This document shows, piece after piece, positions 52,807 to 61,194 of a stretch of 64,000 bases of DNA (positions within the stretch are counted from its first letter, which is position 1; each line of letters opens with the position of its first letter). Origin of the DNA: PALSA-243 sp963743705 (lineage in GTDB: Bacteria > Acidobacteriota > Terriglobia > Bryobacterales > Bryobacteraceae); NCBI GenBank assembly GCA_963743705.1, contig CAVUQS010000012.1, forward strand, positions 372,001 to 436,000, written 5' to 3'. The position numbers and the translations under genes are program-made. Below the pieces are notes generated by a model. It worked only from the letters and a program-made list of their open reading frames with translations, was not told the DNA's origin and ran no database searches.

Positions 52807-53829
52807 ATGAAGGCTTCATACGGGATGCTGTTTGTTCTCCTGCTAGGGTCTTGTTCGAACGCTCCGCCTCCCGCTGCCAACAAAGAGACCCCCTCAGCCG
52901 GAGCGATCGTCCGTCTCGATCCGGCCATCGACGCCCTTATCCCAAAAGACGCCAGGATTGAAAAAGTGGCCACGGGGTTTACGTTCACGGAGGGCCCCCT
53001 TTGGAGACCGGACGGCGTCCTTTGGTTTAGCGACGTGCCCGGAAATCTGGTCCGGTCTGTGACTCCCGGCGGTGATGTAAAGGTCATTCTTCAGAACGCC
53101 GGCGGTTCAGTCAGCGCGCCGCCCGGAGCCTTCATCGGGCCCAACGGGATGATCGCCGATAAGGACGGCGGAGTGCTCCTTTGCCAACACGGTAATCGGC
53201 GGATCGTCCGAGTCGCCACCGATATGTCGATAACACCCTATCTCGAGAAGTTCGAGGGCCATCGGTTCAACAGTCCGAACGACCTCGTTTACCGGAGGGA
53301 CGGGGCCCTTTACTTTACCGATCCACCCTACGGGCTTACGAAGCAGGATGACGATCCGGCCAAAGAACTGAAGTTCAACGGAGTCTTCCTCTATGCGGGC
53401 GGCAAGCTGACAGCCATCATAAAGGACCTCAAGCGGCCCAACGGGATTGCGCTATCGCCGGATGAGAAAACGCTCTACGTGTCGAATTCCGATGAGAAGA
53501 AGCGGTTCTGGATGCGCTACGACGTGGCCGCGGATGGCACGGTTTCAAACGGCCGCATGTTTTACGATCTGGCCAACGCGAAGGAGCAGGGCATACCCGA
53601 CGGCATGAAGGTGGATTCGCAAGGCAACGTCTACGCCGCCGGGCCGGAGGGCGTCTGGGTTTTCTCACCGGACGGCAAGCATCTCGGCACGATCCAGCCC
53701 GGCGAGACCGCCGCCAACTGCGCCTGGGGCGACGACGGTAAGACGCTCTACATCACCGCAAGCACCAGCGTGTATCGCATCCGGCTCGCTATCGCGGGCG
53801 AGAAGCCGCTGTATCAGGTCTATCATTAA
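52807..53829 (+). CDS. SMP-30/gluconolactonase-family lipoprotein
   Basis: The product has 340 residues. The start at 52807 gives a lipoprotein signal (MLFVLLLGSCSNAPPP) with Cys in a lipobox; an earlier TTG at 52774 would spoil it. The mature part is a six-bladed SMP-30 propeller: FTFTEGPLWRPDGVLWFSDV, FNSPNDLVYRRDGALYFTDP PYG, LKRPNGIALSPDEKTLYVSN and GIPDGMKVDSQGNVYAAGPE. The E, N and D residues of these motifs normally bind the metal. Family members hydrolyse sugar lactones. The protein would sit in the periplasm or on a membrane. It seems unrelated to the eCIS. Confidence 0.88.
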   Translation: MKASYGMLFVLLLGSCSNAPPPAANKETPSAGAIVRLDPAIDALIPKDARIEKVATGFTFTEGPLWRPDGVLWFSDVPGNLVRSVTPGGDVKVILQNAGGSVSAPPGAFIGPNGMIADKDGGVLLCQHGNRRIVRVATDMSITPYLEKFEGHRFNSPNDLVYRRDGALYFTDPPYGLTKQDDDPAKELKFNGVFLYAGGKLTAIIKDLKRPNGIALSPDEKTLYVSNSDEKKRFWMRYDVAADGTVSNGRMFYDLANAKEQGIPDGMKVDSQGNVYAAGPEGVWVFSPDGKHLGTIQPGETAANCAWGDDGKTLYITASTSVYRIRLAIAGEKPLYQVYH

Positions 53830-53843
53830 GCTCGGGAGACATC

Positions 53844-54239
53844 ATGAACCGACGTTCTTATCTAAGAGCAATGCTGGCTGCATTCGCCGGCGGGAAAGCC
53901 GTTCACGCACAGCCGGCGGCGAATAACCCGATCGTCCTGTATTGCGATCTTTCAGTCGGTCCCGCGCGCGAGCAGGAGATGCTGAAAAACTTCCACACCA
54001 TTTTTAAGCCGGCGGCGGTGAAGTTCCCAGGCTACATCGACGTGAAGATTCTGAAATTGCGGACGGTCTATACCGGTTCGGCGCAGGCGGGCGTCAATTA
54101 CCGCTTTCAGTTGACTTACAGGAGCGAAGAGCTTCGACAAAAATGGATTAAGTCCGACGTCCACCAGAAAGTGTGGCCCACCGTGGAAAACACGCTAGCC
54201 ACCAAGGACTACACGACGCTGCTGTTCGATACGAAGTAG
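53844..54239 (+). CDS. Exported antibiotic-biosynthesis-monooxygenase-like (ABM-fold) protein
   Basis: The product has 131 residues. The N-terminus NRRSYLRAMLAAFAGGKAVH AQ is a twin-arginine (Tat) signal peptide. The mature part resembles dimeric alpha-beta barrel proteins of the ABM type (IVLYCDLSVGPAREQEMLKN FHTIF, FPGYIDVKIL, YRFQLTYRSEELRQKW). Function unknown; such proteins bind or oxidise small aromatic molecules. It lies 14 bases after the SMP-30 gene and is probably co-transcribed with it and the following cupin. Confidence 0.75.
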   Translation: MNRRSYLRAMLAAFAGGKAVHAQPAANNPIVLYCDLSVGPAREQEMLKNFHTIFKPAAVKFPGYIDVKILKLRTVYTGSAQAGVNYRFQLTYRSEELRQKWIKSDVHQKVWPTVENTLATKDYTTLLFDTK

Positions 54240-54288
54240 CCGGCCAAACCGGGCGCGTACGCAGGAATGGGTAACGAAAGGAGATGGT

Positions 54289-55218
54289 ATGAAGCAGTCT
54301 TATGTAGCGCTGACCTTAGGATTGGGCGCGCTGGCGCTGGTTCCGATCGCCGCCCGCGAACCGCTGGCGGCACGGATCGCGCACAGCGATCCGAGCAAAT
54401 ACCGGCACAGTCCGGCAGTTCACGCTGGAGCGGGGGCCTTGGACTTCACGGCCTTGTTCGATGCTCATACTCTCGAGACGAACTTGCAGTTTTTCCACCG
54501 CGGCGTCATTGAGCCCAAGAGCGGAATCGGGGCGCATTTCCACAATCAGTGCGAGGAGATGTTCGTCATCCTGGACGGTGAGGCCCAATTCACGATCGAT
54601 GGCCGAACCTCTCTGCTGAAGGCTCCCGCCGGCGCTCCATGCCGCATGGGCCACTCGCACGCCATCTACAATCCGACCGATAAGCCGATCCAGTGGATGA
54701 ACATCAATGTCTCGATGGCCAAGGACCAATACGACGCGTTTAATCTGAACGATCCGCGCGTTGACGTTCCTCTCGATCCGATCCCGCAGTTCATCACCAT
54801 GCGGCTCGATCGCGGATTGCTGCGCCCAATGAACGCGATGAACGGCGGCAAAGGAACCGTGCAGTACCGGCGCGCCCTCGATCCGTCGATTTTCCTCACC
54901 TCGTGGGCGTATGTCGATCATTTAGTGCTGCCGCCCGGATCTTCGGTCGGGCCTCATATGCATCACGAGGTCGCGGAATTTTATTACGTAATGAAAGGCG
55001 CCGGAACGGCAACCATCCGCGCGGGACGCGGCGAAGCAGAGACTGCGCCCATCAAGGAAGGCGACGCCGTGCCGATTCAACTGGCCGATGTGCATTCCTT
55101 CGAGAACACCGGCAGCGAGCCGCTGGAATTCCTGATCGTGGGCGTAGCGCGCGATTTGAGTAAACGCGTCGATAATATCGATGTCGGCGCGGGCGCGGCA
55201 GGCGGGCGCGGAAACTAA
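54289..55218 (+). CDS. Exported two-cupin protein
   Basis: The product has 309 residues with an AAGGAGATGGT ribosome site and a signal peptide (YVALTLGLGALALVPIAA). Two cupin barrels follow. The first has AHFHNQCEEMFVILDGEAQF with the His-x-His...Glu metal ligands. The second has GPHMHHEVAEFYYVMKGAGT and later VHSFENTGSEPLEFLIVG. It probably binds a metal and may act as dioxygenase, isomerase or sugar-binding protein. It follows the ABM gene closely and could act on the same substrate. Confidence 0.82.
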   Translation: MKQSYVALTLGLGALALVPIAAREPLAARIAHSDPSKYRHSPAVHAGAGALDFTALFDAHTLETNLQFFHRGVIEPKSGIGAHFHNQCEEMFVILDGEAQFTIDGRTSLLKAPAGAPCRMGHSHAIYNPTDKPIQWMNINVSMAKDQYDAFNLNDPRVDVPLDPIPQFITMRLDRGLLRPMNAMNGGKGTVQYRRALDPSIFLTSWAYVDHLVLPPGSSVGPHMHHEVAEFYYVMKGAGTATIRAGRGEAETAPIKEGDAVPIQLADVHSFENTGSEPLEFLIVGVARDLSKRVDNIDVGAGAAGGRGN

Positions 55219-55394
55219 CCTCATTGCCGCGCACTCCTACCGCTCTTGCCGGCAAATGGAGTCCTGCTTCTTCGTTTCTGGTAATGCGAAGACGATGTAA
55301 ACTCTTCGAAATCTTGGGGGATTGACGGCACCAGGTATGAGCCTGCCGTCGGAGGGAAACGGATTCCCCGCACAGACTGTCCTTAGCACAACTT
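55219..55394. other. Non-coding stretch beside the hydroxylase remnant
   Basis: No intact gene was found. On the minus strand some frames (for example VYIVFALPETKKQD) may be eroded C-terminal remains of the hydroxylase pseudogene, but the match is too weak to annotate. Confidence 0.3.
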
Positions 55395-55690
55395 TCCTGC
55401 CATTCGCATCAAGCCGAATTCCACGGTGAACCAGAAGAAACGCGACATGGCGCGCACGATTCTGTGAGGCGGCGCACGCGATCACCGCTATCGGCGATGC
55501 CGGACGTCAGTTGCGCGGCGGCTCGGCGCAATCGACGAAGCGCACCCGCACATCGGCGAAGGCCTTTTCCGTATGCACGGGAACGTGACCAGCGACGTCG
55601 TGGAAGATACCGGGCTCGGGTTGGGTAATCCATGCGGTCTCTATCGCGGATGGTGATGGTAATGGGAAATTCGCGGCGACACATAACGGC
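55395..55690 (-). pseudogene. Remnant of a phenylalanine 4-monooxygenase (aromatic amino acid hydroxylase)
   Basis: Three hallmark blocks occur in the right order on the minus strand but in different frames. First REFPITITIRDRDRMDY (about 55680-55625). Then QPEPGIFHDVAGHVPVHTEK AFADV (about 55630-55555) with the two iron-binding histidines. Then MSRFFWFTVEFGL (about 55449-55410) with the third, glutamate ligand. The stretch between the second and third blocks is largely deleted, and stops and frameshifts separate all three. The intact enzyme hydroxylates phenylalanine to tyrosine with a pterin cofactor. No function can remain. Confidence 0.7.
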
Positions 55691-55723
55691 GTTCGAATAC
55701 CAAGAGGTCCGTGACCTCTCCGC

Positions 55724-55903
55724 TCATGGTCTCTTCGTGACCGTCTCTAGAAGCTTGCATAACTCGTGAAAGATAGTGTGGCCTGTCAGGGCAAGAATCA
55801 ATGCAGCGATTGTTGTAATAAACGCTGGGCCAATGCTCCAGCGCCTCTTCAAAAGGCGACCATTCTTGTCGAATTCCGCTTCATACTCGACTGCTTTGTG
55901 CAT
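55724..55903 (-). CDS. Small single-span membrane protein, unknown
   Basis: The product has 59 residues from an ATG at 55903 with a GGAGGG ribosome site 6 bases upstream; a longer frame reaches 55999 without such a site. It begins HKAVEYEAEFDKNGRLLKRR, followed by one hydrophobic segment (IGPAFITTIAALILALTG) and a short tail HTIFHELCKLLETVTKRP. The basic residues before the span suggest a cytoplasmic N-terminus. The family is not recognised. Confidence 0.5.
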   Translation of the reverse strand: MHKAVEYEAEFDKNGRLLKRRWSIGPAFITTIAALILALTGHTIFHELCKLLETVTKRP

Positions 55904-56039
55904 GTCATGCCCTCCGCGTCCGCTACAATCAAGGCTCATTATCATGCTACGAACATAAGAACCTCGTTCGAGTGGTGTCACATCGCCCTCCCAAGGCATT
56001 GGGGATGCAGCGGTCCGATGCCCCGCCGATGCGAGGATC

Positions 56040-56115
56040 TTCTCACGCAGCCAGACGAACCCGGGAGAATGGTCAGCTGCTCACAAAGGTCGCCAAAGAG
56101 GAGTTCGGCCAATGA
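56040..56115 (+). pseudogene. Possible 3' end of a RelE/HigB-type toxin gene
   Basis: In the frame ending at a TGA (56113-56115) that overlaps the antitoxin-like start (ATGA), the last codons read RENGQLLTKVAKEEFGQ, like the C-terminus of RelE/HigB toxins, which usually precede this kind of antitoxin. Further upstream no toxin-like frame remains. The evidence is short. Confidence 0.3.
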
Positions 56116-56406
56116 AAACCCAGCTGTTTGAGGAATTGTTGAAAAGCGTGCGAAAAGGTGGGGCGGATTCTCCGCGGGCAAAAGAAGCCCGCACTCCGGT
56201 TTGAAGTCGGCCCGTCCGGGATCCGCGCAATTCGCGAACGAGCCAATCTTTCGCAGTCGGAATTCGCGCGGCTGATAGGCGTAAGCGTTAAGACCCTGCA
56301 GAACTGGGAACTAGACCGACGCCACCCTACCGGGCCTACCGCTGCCTTATTGACGATCATCGCGCACGATCGCCAACTGGCGATGGCGGCAATTCGTCGG
56401 GCATAG
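56112..56406 (+). pseudogene. HTH antitoxin (NadS/HigA-like), frameshifted
   Basis: The first 18 codons (MKTQLFEELLKSVRKGGA) and the frame from 56167 (ILRGQKKPALRFEVGPSGIR AIRERANLSQSEFARLIGVS VKTLQNWE) join into a typical XRE-family antitoxin of about 97 residues if one G at 56166 is dropped. The helix-turn-helix SQSEFARLIGVSVKTLQNWE is clear. Such proteins neutralise a RelE/HigB toxin and repress their own operon. With the extra base the product would end early. The toxin partner appears lost. Confidence 0.65.
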
Positions 56407-56447
56407 CATCGCCTGCAGCGCCTTCCGTCTTTGCGATCATTGCACTT

Positions 56448-57221
56448 GTGAAGTTCCTCGGTATTGGCGCCTGCCTCGCGCTTACGGCGCTTGCCGGTTG
56501 CCACAAAGCGCCGGCGCCACACATAGTCGACGCAGACCTGGCGGCCTGCGTCCCGCCGGGAACGATGCTCGTCGCAGGCGTCGATCTCAACACGCTGCGC
56601 CAATCGCCCCTCTATGCGAAGTCGGCTGGGTTAACGGGCGCGTTCACGGAACAACTCGCCGGCGTGTCTTCGGCTCTGGTCGCAAGCGACGGCAAAGATT
56701 TACTGGTCGCCGCGCGTGGAAACTTCCCGGCGAAACCGCAGGGAGCGCTGGCTCTGAAGCCGGACCTCATGCTCTTCGGCTCGCCAACCATGACCGCGGC
56801 GGCCGCGGCGCAATTCGCCACCAAGCGGACAGGTGCACCGGAACTTCTGACGCAAGCGGAATCCATCGCGCAAGGCGCACAGATCTGGATAGCCGCTCGC
56901 GGAAACGCCACGCTTCCGCTCAGCGGCAACGCCGCGAATCTCACGGGCATCTTGCACAAGGCAGATTTCGTCACGCTCGCCGCGCGCACCACCACGGGCC
57001 TTGCGCTCGAGTTGCGAGCTTTGGCGCCTGACGACAACGCGGCGCGCGATATCGAAGAGACCTTGCGCGCCGATTTCACGCTCGCGGCGGCCGGCGAAGC
57101 GCGGCGGCCGGACGTAGCAGCGGCGCTGCGATCCATTCGCGTGACGCGCGCGGATCGCAACGTACTCGTCGCCGTCTCAGTCAGCAACGAAACGGCACAG
57201 AAGCTGTTCGATTTGTTCTAA
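56448..57221 (+). CDS. Lipoprotein of unknown function
   Basis: The product has 257 residues and starts with GTG. A lipoprotein signal (FLGIGACLALTALAGC) places Cys19 at the lipid-attachment site. The mature part begins with a segment LAACVPPGTMLVAGVDLNTL RQSPL, similar to acidobacterial proteins that start with a 'P-x-x-x-x-v-a-g-v-d' strand, and is alpha/beta throughout. No catalytic motif was recognised. It converges on and overlaps by 4 bases the last gene of the efflux operon. Confidence 0.7.
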   Translation: MKFLGIGACLALTALAGCHKAPAPHIVDADLAACVPPGTMLVAGVDLNTLRQSPLYAKSAGLTGAFTEQLAGVSSALVASDGKDLLVAARGNFPAKPQGALALKPDLMLFGSPTMTAAAAAQFATKRTGAPELLTQAESIAQGAQIWIAARGNATLPLSGNAANLTGILHKADFVTLAARTTTGLALELRALAPDDNAARDIEETLRADFTLAAAGEARRPDVAAALRSIRVTRADRNVLVAVSVSNETAQKLFDLF

Positions 57222-58369
57222 TCGAGCGTTTTGCGGAAACGAATCACCGCCAACCCGAGAACGCCCACGCCGAAAACCGCCAGCGCAATCATTTGCGGCC
57301 ACAGCACGGCAATCCCGACGCCTTTCAAGAAGAGCCCGCGCACGATGTCGATGAAATAGCGCAGCGGGTTCAAATACGTCAGGTATTGGATCGCCACCGG
57401 CATGTTACGGATGGGAAACGCGAAGCCGCTGAGCATGAAAGCCGGCGTCGAAAAGAAGAAATTCGCCATCATGGCCTGCTGTTGCGTGCGCGAAATGGTG
57501 GAAAGCAGTAGACCGGCGCCCAACGTCGTCATCAGATAGAGCACTGAGCACAGCAGCAGCAACGCCGCCGATCCGCGGAACGGAACGTGGAACACCAGCA
57601 ATGCGATGGTGGTCACCAGGCCCACGTCGATCAAGCCCACGATGCCGAACGGCAGCGTTTTGCCCAGCATCAGCTCGATGGGGCGCACCGGCGTGACCAT
57701 CAATTGCTCCATGGTGCCGATTTCCTTTTCGCGCACGATGGCTAGCGCAGTCAACATCAGAGTGACGATCATGATGATGTTGGCAATTACGCCGGGCACG
57801 AAGTAATTGCGGCTGTAAAGATCGGGATTGAACCACACGCGCGGTCGCGTGTCGAGTTCGGGCACGGAAAGATTGGGCGCGGCGTTCGGACTCACCGTCA
57901 TCACGCGCGCGTTCTGGCGCCCGGCGGAGGCTTTGGCGGCATAATCGGCCACAATTTCGCCGGCATAGCTCGCAATCAACTGCGCCGTGTTGGAATTGGT
58001 TCCATCCACCAGCACCTGAACTGCGGTTGGCTGACCGCGCTTGAGATCGCGCTCGAAGCGCGGCAACACGCGCACCACGGCCTGCGCGACCCCGCGGTCG
58101 AGCACTTCATGCACCTCGTTTTCGTTAGCGGGCCATGCCACCACGTCGAAGCGGCCGGAGCCTTCAAATCGCTCCCGAAGATCGCGGCTCGCGGGCGTGC
58201 GGTCCATATCCATCCATGCGATGCGTGCGTGATCGACGTCAAGGTTGACGGCAAATCCGAAGACAACCAGTTGAACCATGGGCGGGACGAAGAGCAGCAC
58301 GCGCATGCGCGGCTCACGCAACGCCTGGATGAATTCTTTGCGCAGTATGACGAGAATTCGTTCCCACAT
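57218..58369 (-). CDS. ABC-2 type transporter permease (YbhR-like)
   Basis: The product has 383 residues. One N-terminal span (MRVLLFVPPMVQLVVFGFAV), a large periplasmic domain, then five C-terminal spans (YFVPGVIANIIMIVTLMLTA LAIVREKEIGTMEQL and following) give the ABC-2 layout, with the conserved cytoplasmic REKEIGTMEQLMVTPVRP loop. It pairs with the next permease to form the channel of an efflux ABC transporter. It is the last gene of the operon, one base after the preceding permease. Confidence 0.9.
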   Translation of the reverse strand: MWERILVILRKEFIQALREPRMRVLLFVPPMVQLVVFGFAVNLDVDHARIAWMDMDRTPASRDLRERFEGSGRFDVVAWPANENEVHEVLDRGVAQAVVRVLPRFERDLKRGQPTAVQVLVDGTNSNTAQLIASYAGEIVADYAAKASAGRQNARVMTVSPNAAPNLSVPELDTRPRVWFNPDLYSRNYFVPGVIANIIMIVTLMLTALAIVREKEIGTMEQLMVTPVRPIELMLGKTLPFGIVGLIDVGLVTTIALLVFHVPFRGSAALLLLCSVLYLMTTLGAGLLLSTISRTQQQAMMANFFFSTPAFMLSGFAFPIRNMPVAIQYLTYLNPLRYFIDIVRGLFLKGVGIAVLWPQMIALAVFGVGVLGLAVIRFRKTLD

Positions 58370-58370
58370 A

Positions 58371-59507
58371 TCAGGCGATCTTCCGGTTCAGGTTGCGAAC
58401 TGCCAGGAAAAACATGATGGCCCCGTAGAGCGAAAGGAAGCCCAATTCGCTCCATAAGACGCTTGCACCCGCGCCTTTCAGAAAGGCGTCTTTCAGGATG
58501 GTCACGAAATAGCGCGCCGGCACCAGGTGCGAAATCACCTGAATCGGCTTCGGCATGGTCTCGGTGGCGTAGATGAATCCGGAAAGCAGAAACGCCGGCA
58601 GGAACGAGCTGAGAAGGCCGATTTGATACGCCTGCAACTGGTTGCGCGTAGCCGCCGAAATGAAGATGCCCCAGAAGAGCGCGCCAAAAAGAAAAATGCA
58701 CGTCGAACCCGCCAGCAGCAAAGCGCTGCCGCGGAACGGAACTTGAAATACGAGCAGCCCCACCGCCACGGCAATGGCCGCATCTGCCAGGCCCACCGCA
58801 AAATAAGCCAGCATCTTGCCCAGCACCATCTCGGTGGGGCGCAGGGGCGTGGAAAGGATCTGCTCCATGGTTCCCATCTCCCATTCGCGCGCGATGGTGA
58901 GCGAAGTGAGCAGCGCCGCGATGATTTGCAAGATCACCGCGATCAATCCGGGCACCACGTAATTCTTCGATTCGAGCGAGCTGTTGTACCAGACGCGCAA
59001 TTGCGTGTCCACTGGCGGCGCCGCGGTGGCGCCACCGCCTTTCCGATTTTGCGCCTGGCTGCGCAGCTCGAGTGAATAGCCGCGCGTTACGCTTTGTGCA
59101 TAGCCAAGAGCAATGGATGCGGTGTTGGAATCGCTACCATCGAGCAGAATCTGTACCTGCGCCGCGCGTCCCGCGCCCGCGTCTTTGGCGTAATCGCGTG
59201 GGATGGCGATGCCCATCAGCGCCTGGTTGCGGTCGATGGCGCGCTCGATCGCGGCGTAGCTATCCACGAAACCATAGACGTCGAAGTAGCGCGAGGCTTG
59301 GAACTGCTTGATGAGATCGGTGCTGGCCTGCGTCTTGTTCTGGTCGTAGATGAGCGTGGGGATGCGGTCGACGTCGAGGCTCAGCGCCCAGCCAAAAAGC
59401 AGCAGCATCATCAGAGGAACCGCTAGCGCCATGGCAAGGCTGCGCGAGTCTCGCGTAATATGGTGCAGCTCTTTGATGAAGACGGCGCGCAGGCGGCGGT
59501 AGCTCAT
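58371..59507 (-). CDS. ABC-2 type transporter permease (YbhS-like)
   Basis: The product has 378 residues with the same layout as its neighbour: N-terminal span (SLAMALAVPLMMLLLFGWAL), periplasmic domain, loop AREWEMGTMEQILSTPLRPT and C-terminal spans. The start overlaps the ABC ATPase stop (ATGA). The two permeases are homologous but clearly diverged and should form a heterodimer. Confidence 0.9.
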   Translation of the reverse strand: MSYRRLRAVFIKELHHITRDSRSLAMALAVPLMMLLLFGWALSLDVDRIPTLIYDQNKTQASTDLIKQFQASRYFDVYGFVDSYAAIERAIDRNQALMGIAIPRDYAKDAGAGRAAQVQILLDGSDSNTASIALGYAQSVTRGYSLELRSQAQNRKGGGATAAPPVDTQLRVWYNSSLESKNYVVPGLIAVILQIIAALLTSLTIAREWEMGTMEQILSTPLRPTEMVLGKMLAYFAVGLADAAIAVAVGLLVFQVPFRGSALLLAGSTCIFLFGALFWGIFISAATRNQLQAYQIGLLSSFLPAFLLSGFIYATETMPKPIQVISHLVPARYFVTILKDAFLKGAGASVLWSELGFLSLYGAIMFFLAVRNLNRKIA

Positions 59508-60463
59508 GCGGCGCTCCTGGCGCTGGGGTCGGCAAGCGCGCGTTCTTCGGCTTCAATCAGCGCAACGAAAACGTCTTCCATTGAGGGCATGATCTTTTCG
59601 AGATGCCTCACTTCGATGGATTTGGCCGCCAGCGCTTCGCGGATGCGCGGTTCCGCGGCCGCCGGGTCGTCCACCGTCACGTGCAGCCCTCCGCCAAACA
59701 CCGCGACATCGTAAATGCCGGGGATGCCTTCGAGCGCGCGCATGGTTTCGAGCGGATCGCTGGAATCGAGCTGGAAAAGCGAATGCGTCGTCAGGCCGGC
59801 TTTGAGTTCGGCAGGTTTGCCGAGCGCGATCACTTTACCGCGATACATCAGGGCCAGGCGATTGCAGTATTCGGCCTCGTCCATGTAATGCGTGCTGACG
59901 AAAATAGTGTGGCCTTCGGCGGACATTTCGCGAATCAGGTTCCAGAAATCGCCGCGCGCGATGGGGTCGACGCCGGAAGTTGGCTCATCGAGGAACAACA
60001 CCGGCGGATCGTGCAGGATGGCGCAGCCGAGCGCGAGACGCTGCTTCCATCCGCCGCTCAACGTGGCCGTCAAGGCGCGGCGGCGCTCCGCGATCCCAGC
60101 CATGCGCAACACATAATCTTTCCGTTCGGCGCGGCGGTTACGGGCAACGCCGTAAATGCCGGTGAAGAAATCGATGTTCTCTTCGACCGTGAGATCGTCG
60201 TAGAGCGAAAACTTTTGCGACATGTAGCCTATGCTGCGGCGGATTTGTTCGGGCTGCGTCGCAACATCGAGGCCGTTGACGCTGGCGCGGCCGGAAGTGG
60301 GCCGGAGCAGGCCGCAGAGCATGCGAATGGTAGTCGATTTTCCGGCGCCATTCGGACCCAGGAAGCCGAAGATCTCGCCCTTTTCTACTTGCAGCGTCAC
60401 GTGGTCCACGGCCACGAACGCACCGAACGTCTTCACCAGATTGTCGATCTCAACCGCGTTCAC
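59504..60463 (-). CDS. ABC transporter ATP-binding protein (second half of YbhF equivalent)
   Basis: The product has 319 residues from a GTG at 60463 that overlaps the preceding stop (GTGA) and follows a GGAGG. The open frame runs further up, but that part is coding in another frame. Motifs: Walker A GPNGAGKST, signature LSGGWKQRLALG, Walker B VLFLDEPTSGVDP and the H-loop STHYMDEAEYC. The C-terminal ~90 residues form the extra domain common in ABC-2 exporters. Confidence 0.9.
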   Translation of the reverse strand: MNAVEIDNLVKTFGAFVAVDHVTLQVEKGEIFGFLGPNGAGKSTTIRMLCGLLRPTSGRASVNGLDVATQPEQIRRSIGYMSQKFSLYDDLTVEENIDFFTGIYGVARNRRAERKDYVLRMAGIAERRRALTATLSGGWKQRLALGCAILHDPPVLFLDEPTSGVDPIARGDFWNLIREMSAEGHTIFVSTHYMDEAEYCNRLALMYRGKVIALGKPAELKAGLTTHSLFQLDSSDPLETMRALEGIPGIYDVAVFGGGLHVTVDDPAAAEPRIREALAAKSIEVRHLEKIMPSMEDVFVALIEAEERALADPSARSAA

Positions 60464-61194
60464 GCTGCCTCCAGTGCGCGGATGGTCTGGACAAATACGC
60501 CTTCCAGATTCGCCGCGCCGGTCTCGCGTTTGAGCGTATCGGGCGAAGCGCAGCGCACCAGTCGGCCCTTGTGCATCAGGCCGACGCGATTGCAGCGCTC
60601 GGCTTCGTCGAGATAGGCCGTAGTCATGAAGATCGTGATGCCGTCTTTCAGAAGCTGATAAAGGATGGTCCAGAAATCGCGGCGCGAAACCGGATCGACG
60701 CCATTCGTGGGCTCGTCGAGGAAGAGAATTTGCGGGCGGTGCAGCAGCGTGCACATGAGCGCCAGCTTCTGCTTCATGCCGCCCGAAAGCCTGCCTGCCT
60801 GGCGCGCGCGGAAGGGCTCCATGCGCGTCATGCGCAACAATCGCGCGGTCAATTCTTCGCGCTCGGCGCCCACGATGCCGAAGAGATCGCCGTAAAACGC
60901 CATGTTCTCTTGAACGGTGAGGTCGGCATAGAGTCCGAACCGCTGCGCCATGTAGCCGATGCAATCCTTCACGGCTTGCGATTCACGCGCGGCGTCCGAA
61001 CCCGCCACGATTGCCGAGCCTTCCGTAGGCTCAATGAGTCCGCACAGCATCCGTAGCGTCGTGGTCTTGCCGGCGCCATCCGGCCCCACGAGACCGAAGA
61101 TCTCGCCGCGTTCCACCGTAAGATTGAGATGGTCCACGGCAATGAGATCGCCGAAGCGGCGAGTGAGGTCGCGAATTTCGATGATGGGCGGCAT
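60460..61194 (-). CDS. ABC transporter ATP-binding protein (first half of YbhF equivalent)
   Basis: The product has 244 residues. Motifs: Walker A GPDGAGKTT, signature LSGGMKQKLALM, Walker B ILFLDEPTNGVDP and H-loop replaced by MTTAYLDEAERC, where the usual His is Ala-Tyr. That loss suggests this site is catalytically weak, as in the N-terminal half of fused relatives. E. coli YbhF has both domains in one chain; here two overlapping genes encode them. Confidence 0.9.
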   Translation of the reverse strand: MPPIIEIRDLTRRFGDLIAVDHLNLTVERGEIFGLVGPDGAGKTTTLRMLCGLIEPTEGSAIVAGSDAARESQAVKDCIGYMAQRFGLYADLTVQENMAFYGDLFGIVGAEREELTARLLRMTRMEPFRARQAGRLSGGMKQKLALMCTLLHRPQILFLDEPTNGVDPVSRRDFWTILYQLLKDGITIFMTTAYLDEAERCNRVGLMHKGRLVRCASPDTLKRETGAANLEGVFVQTIRALEAA

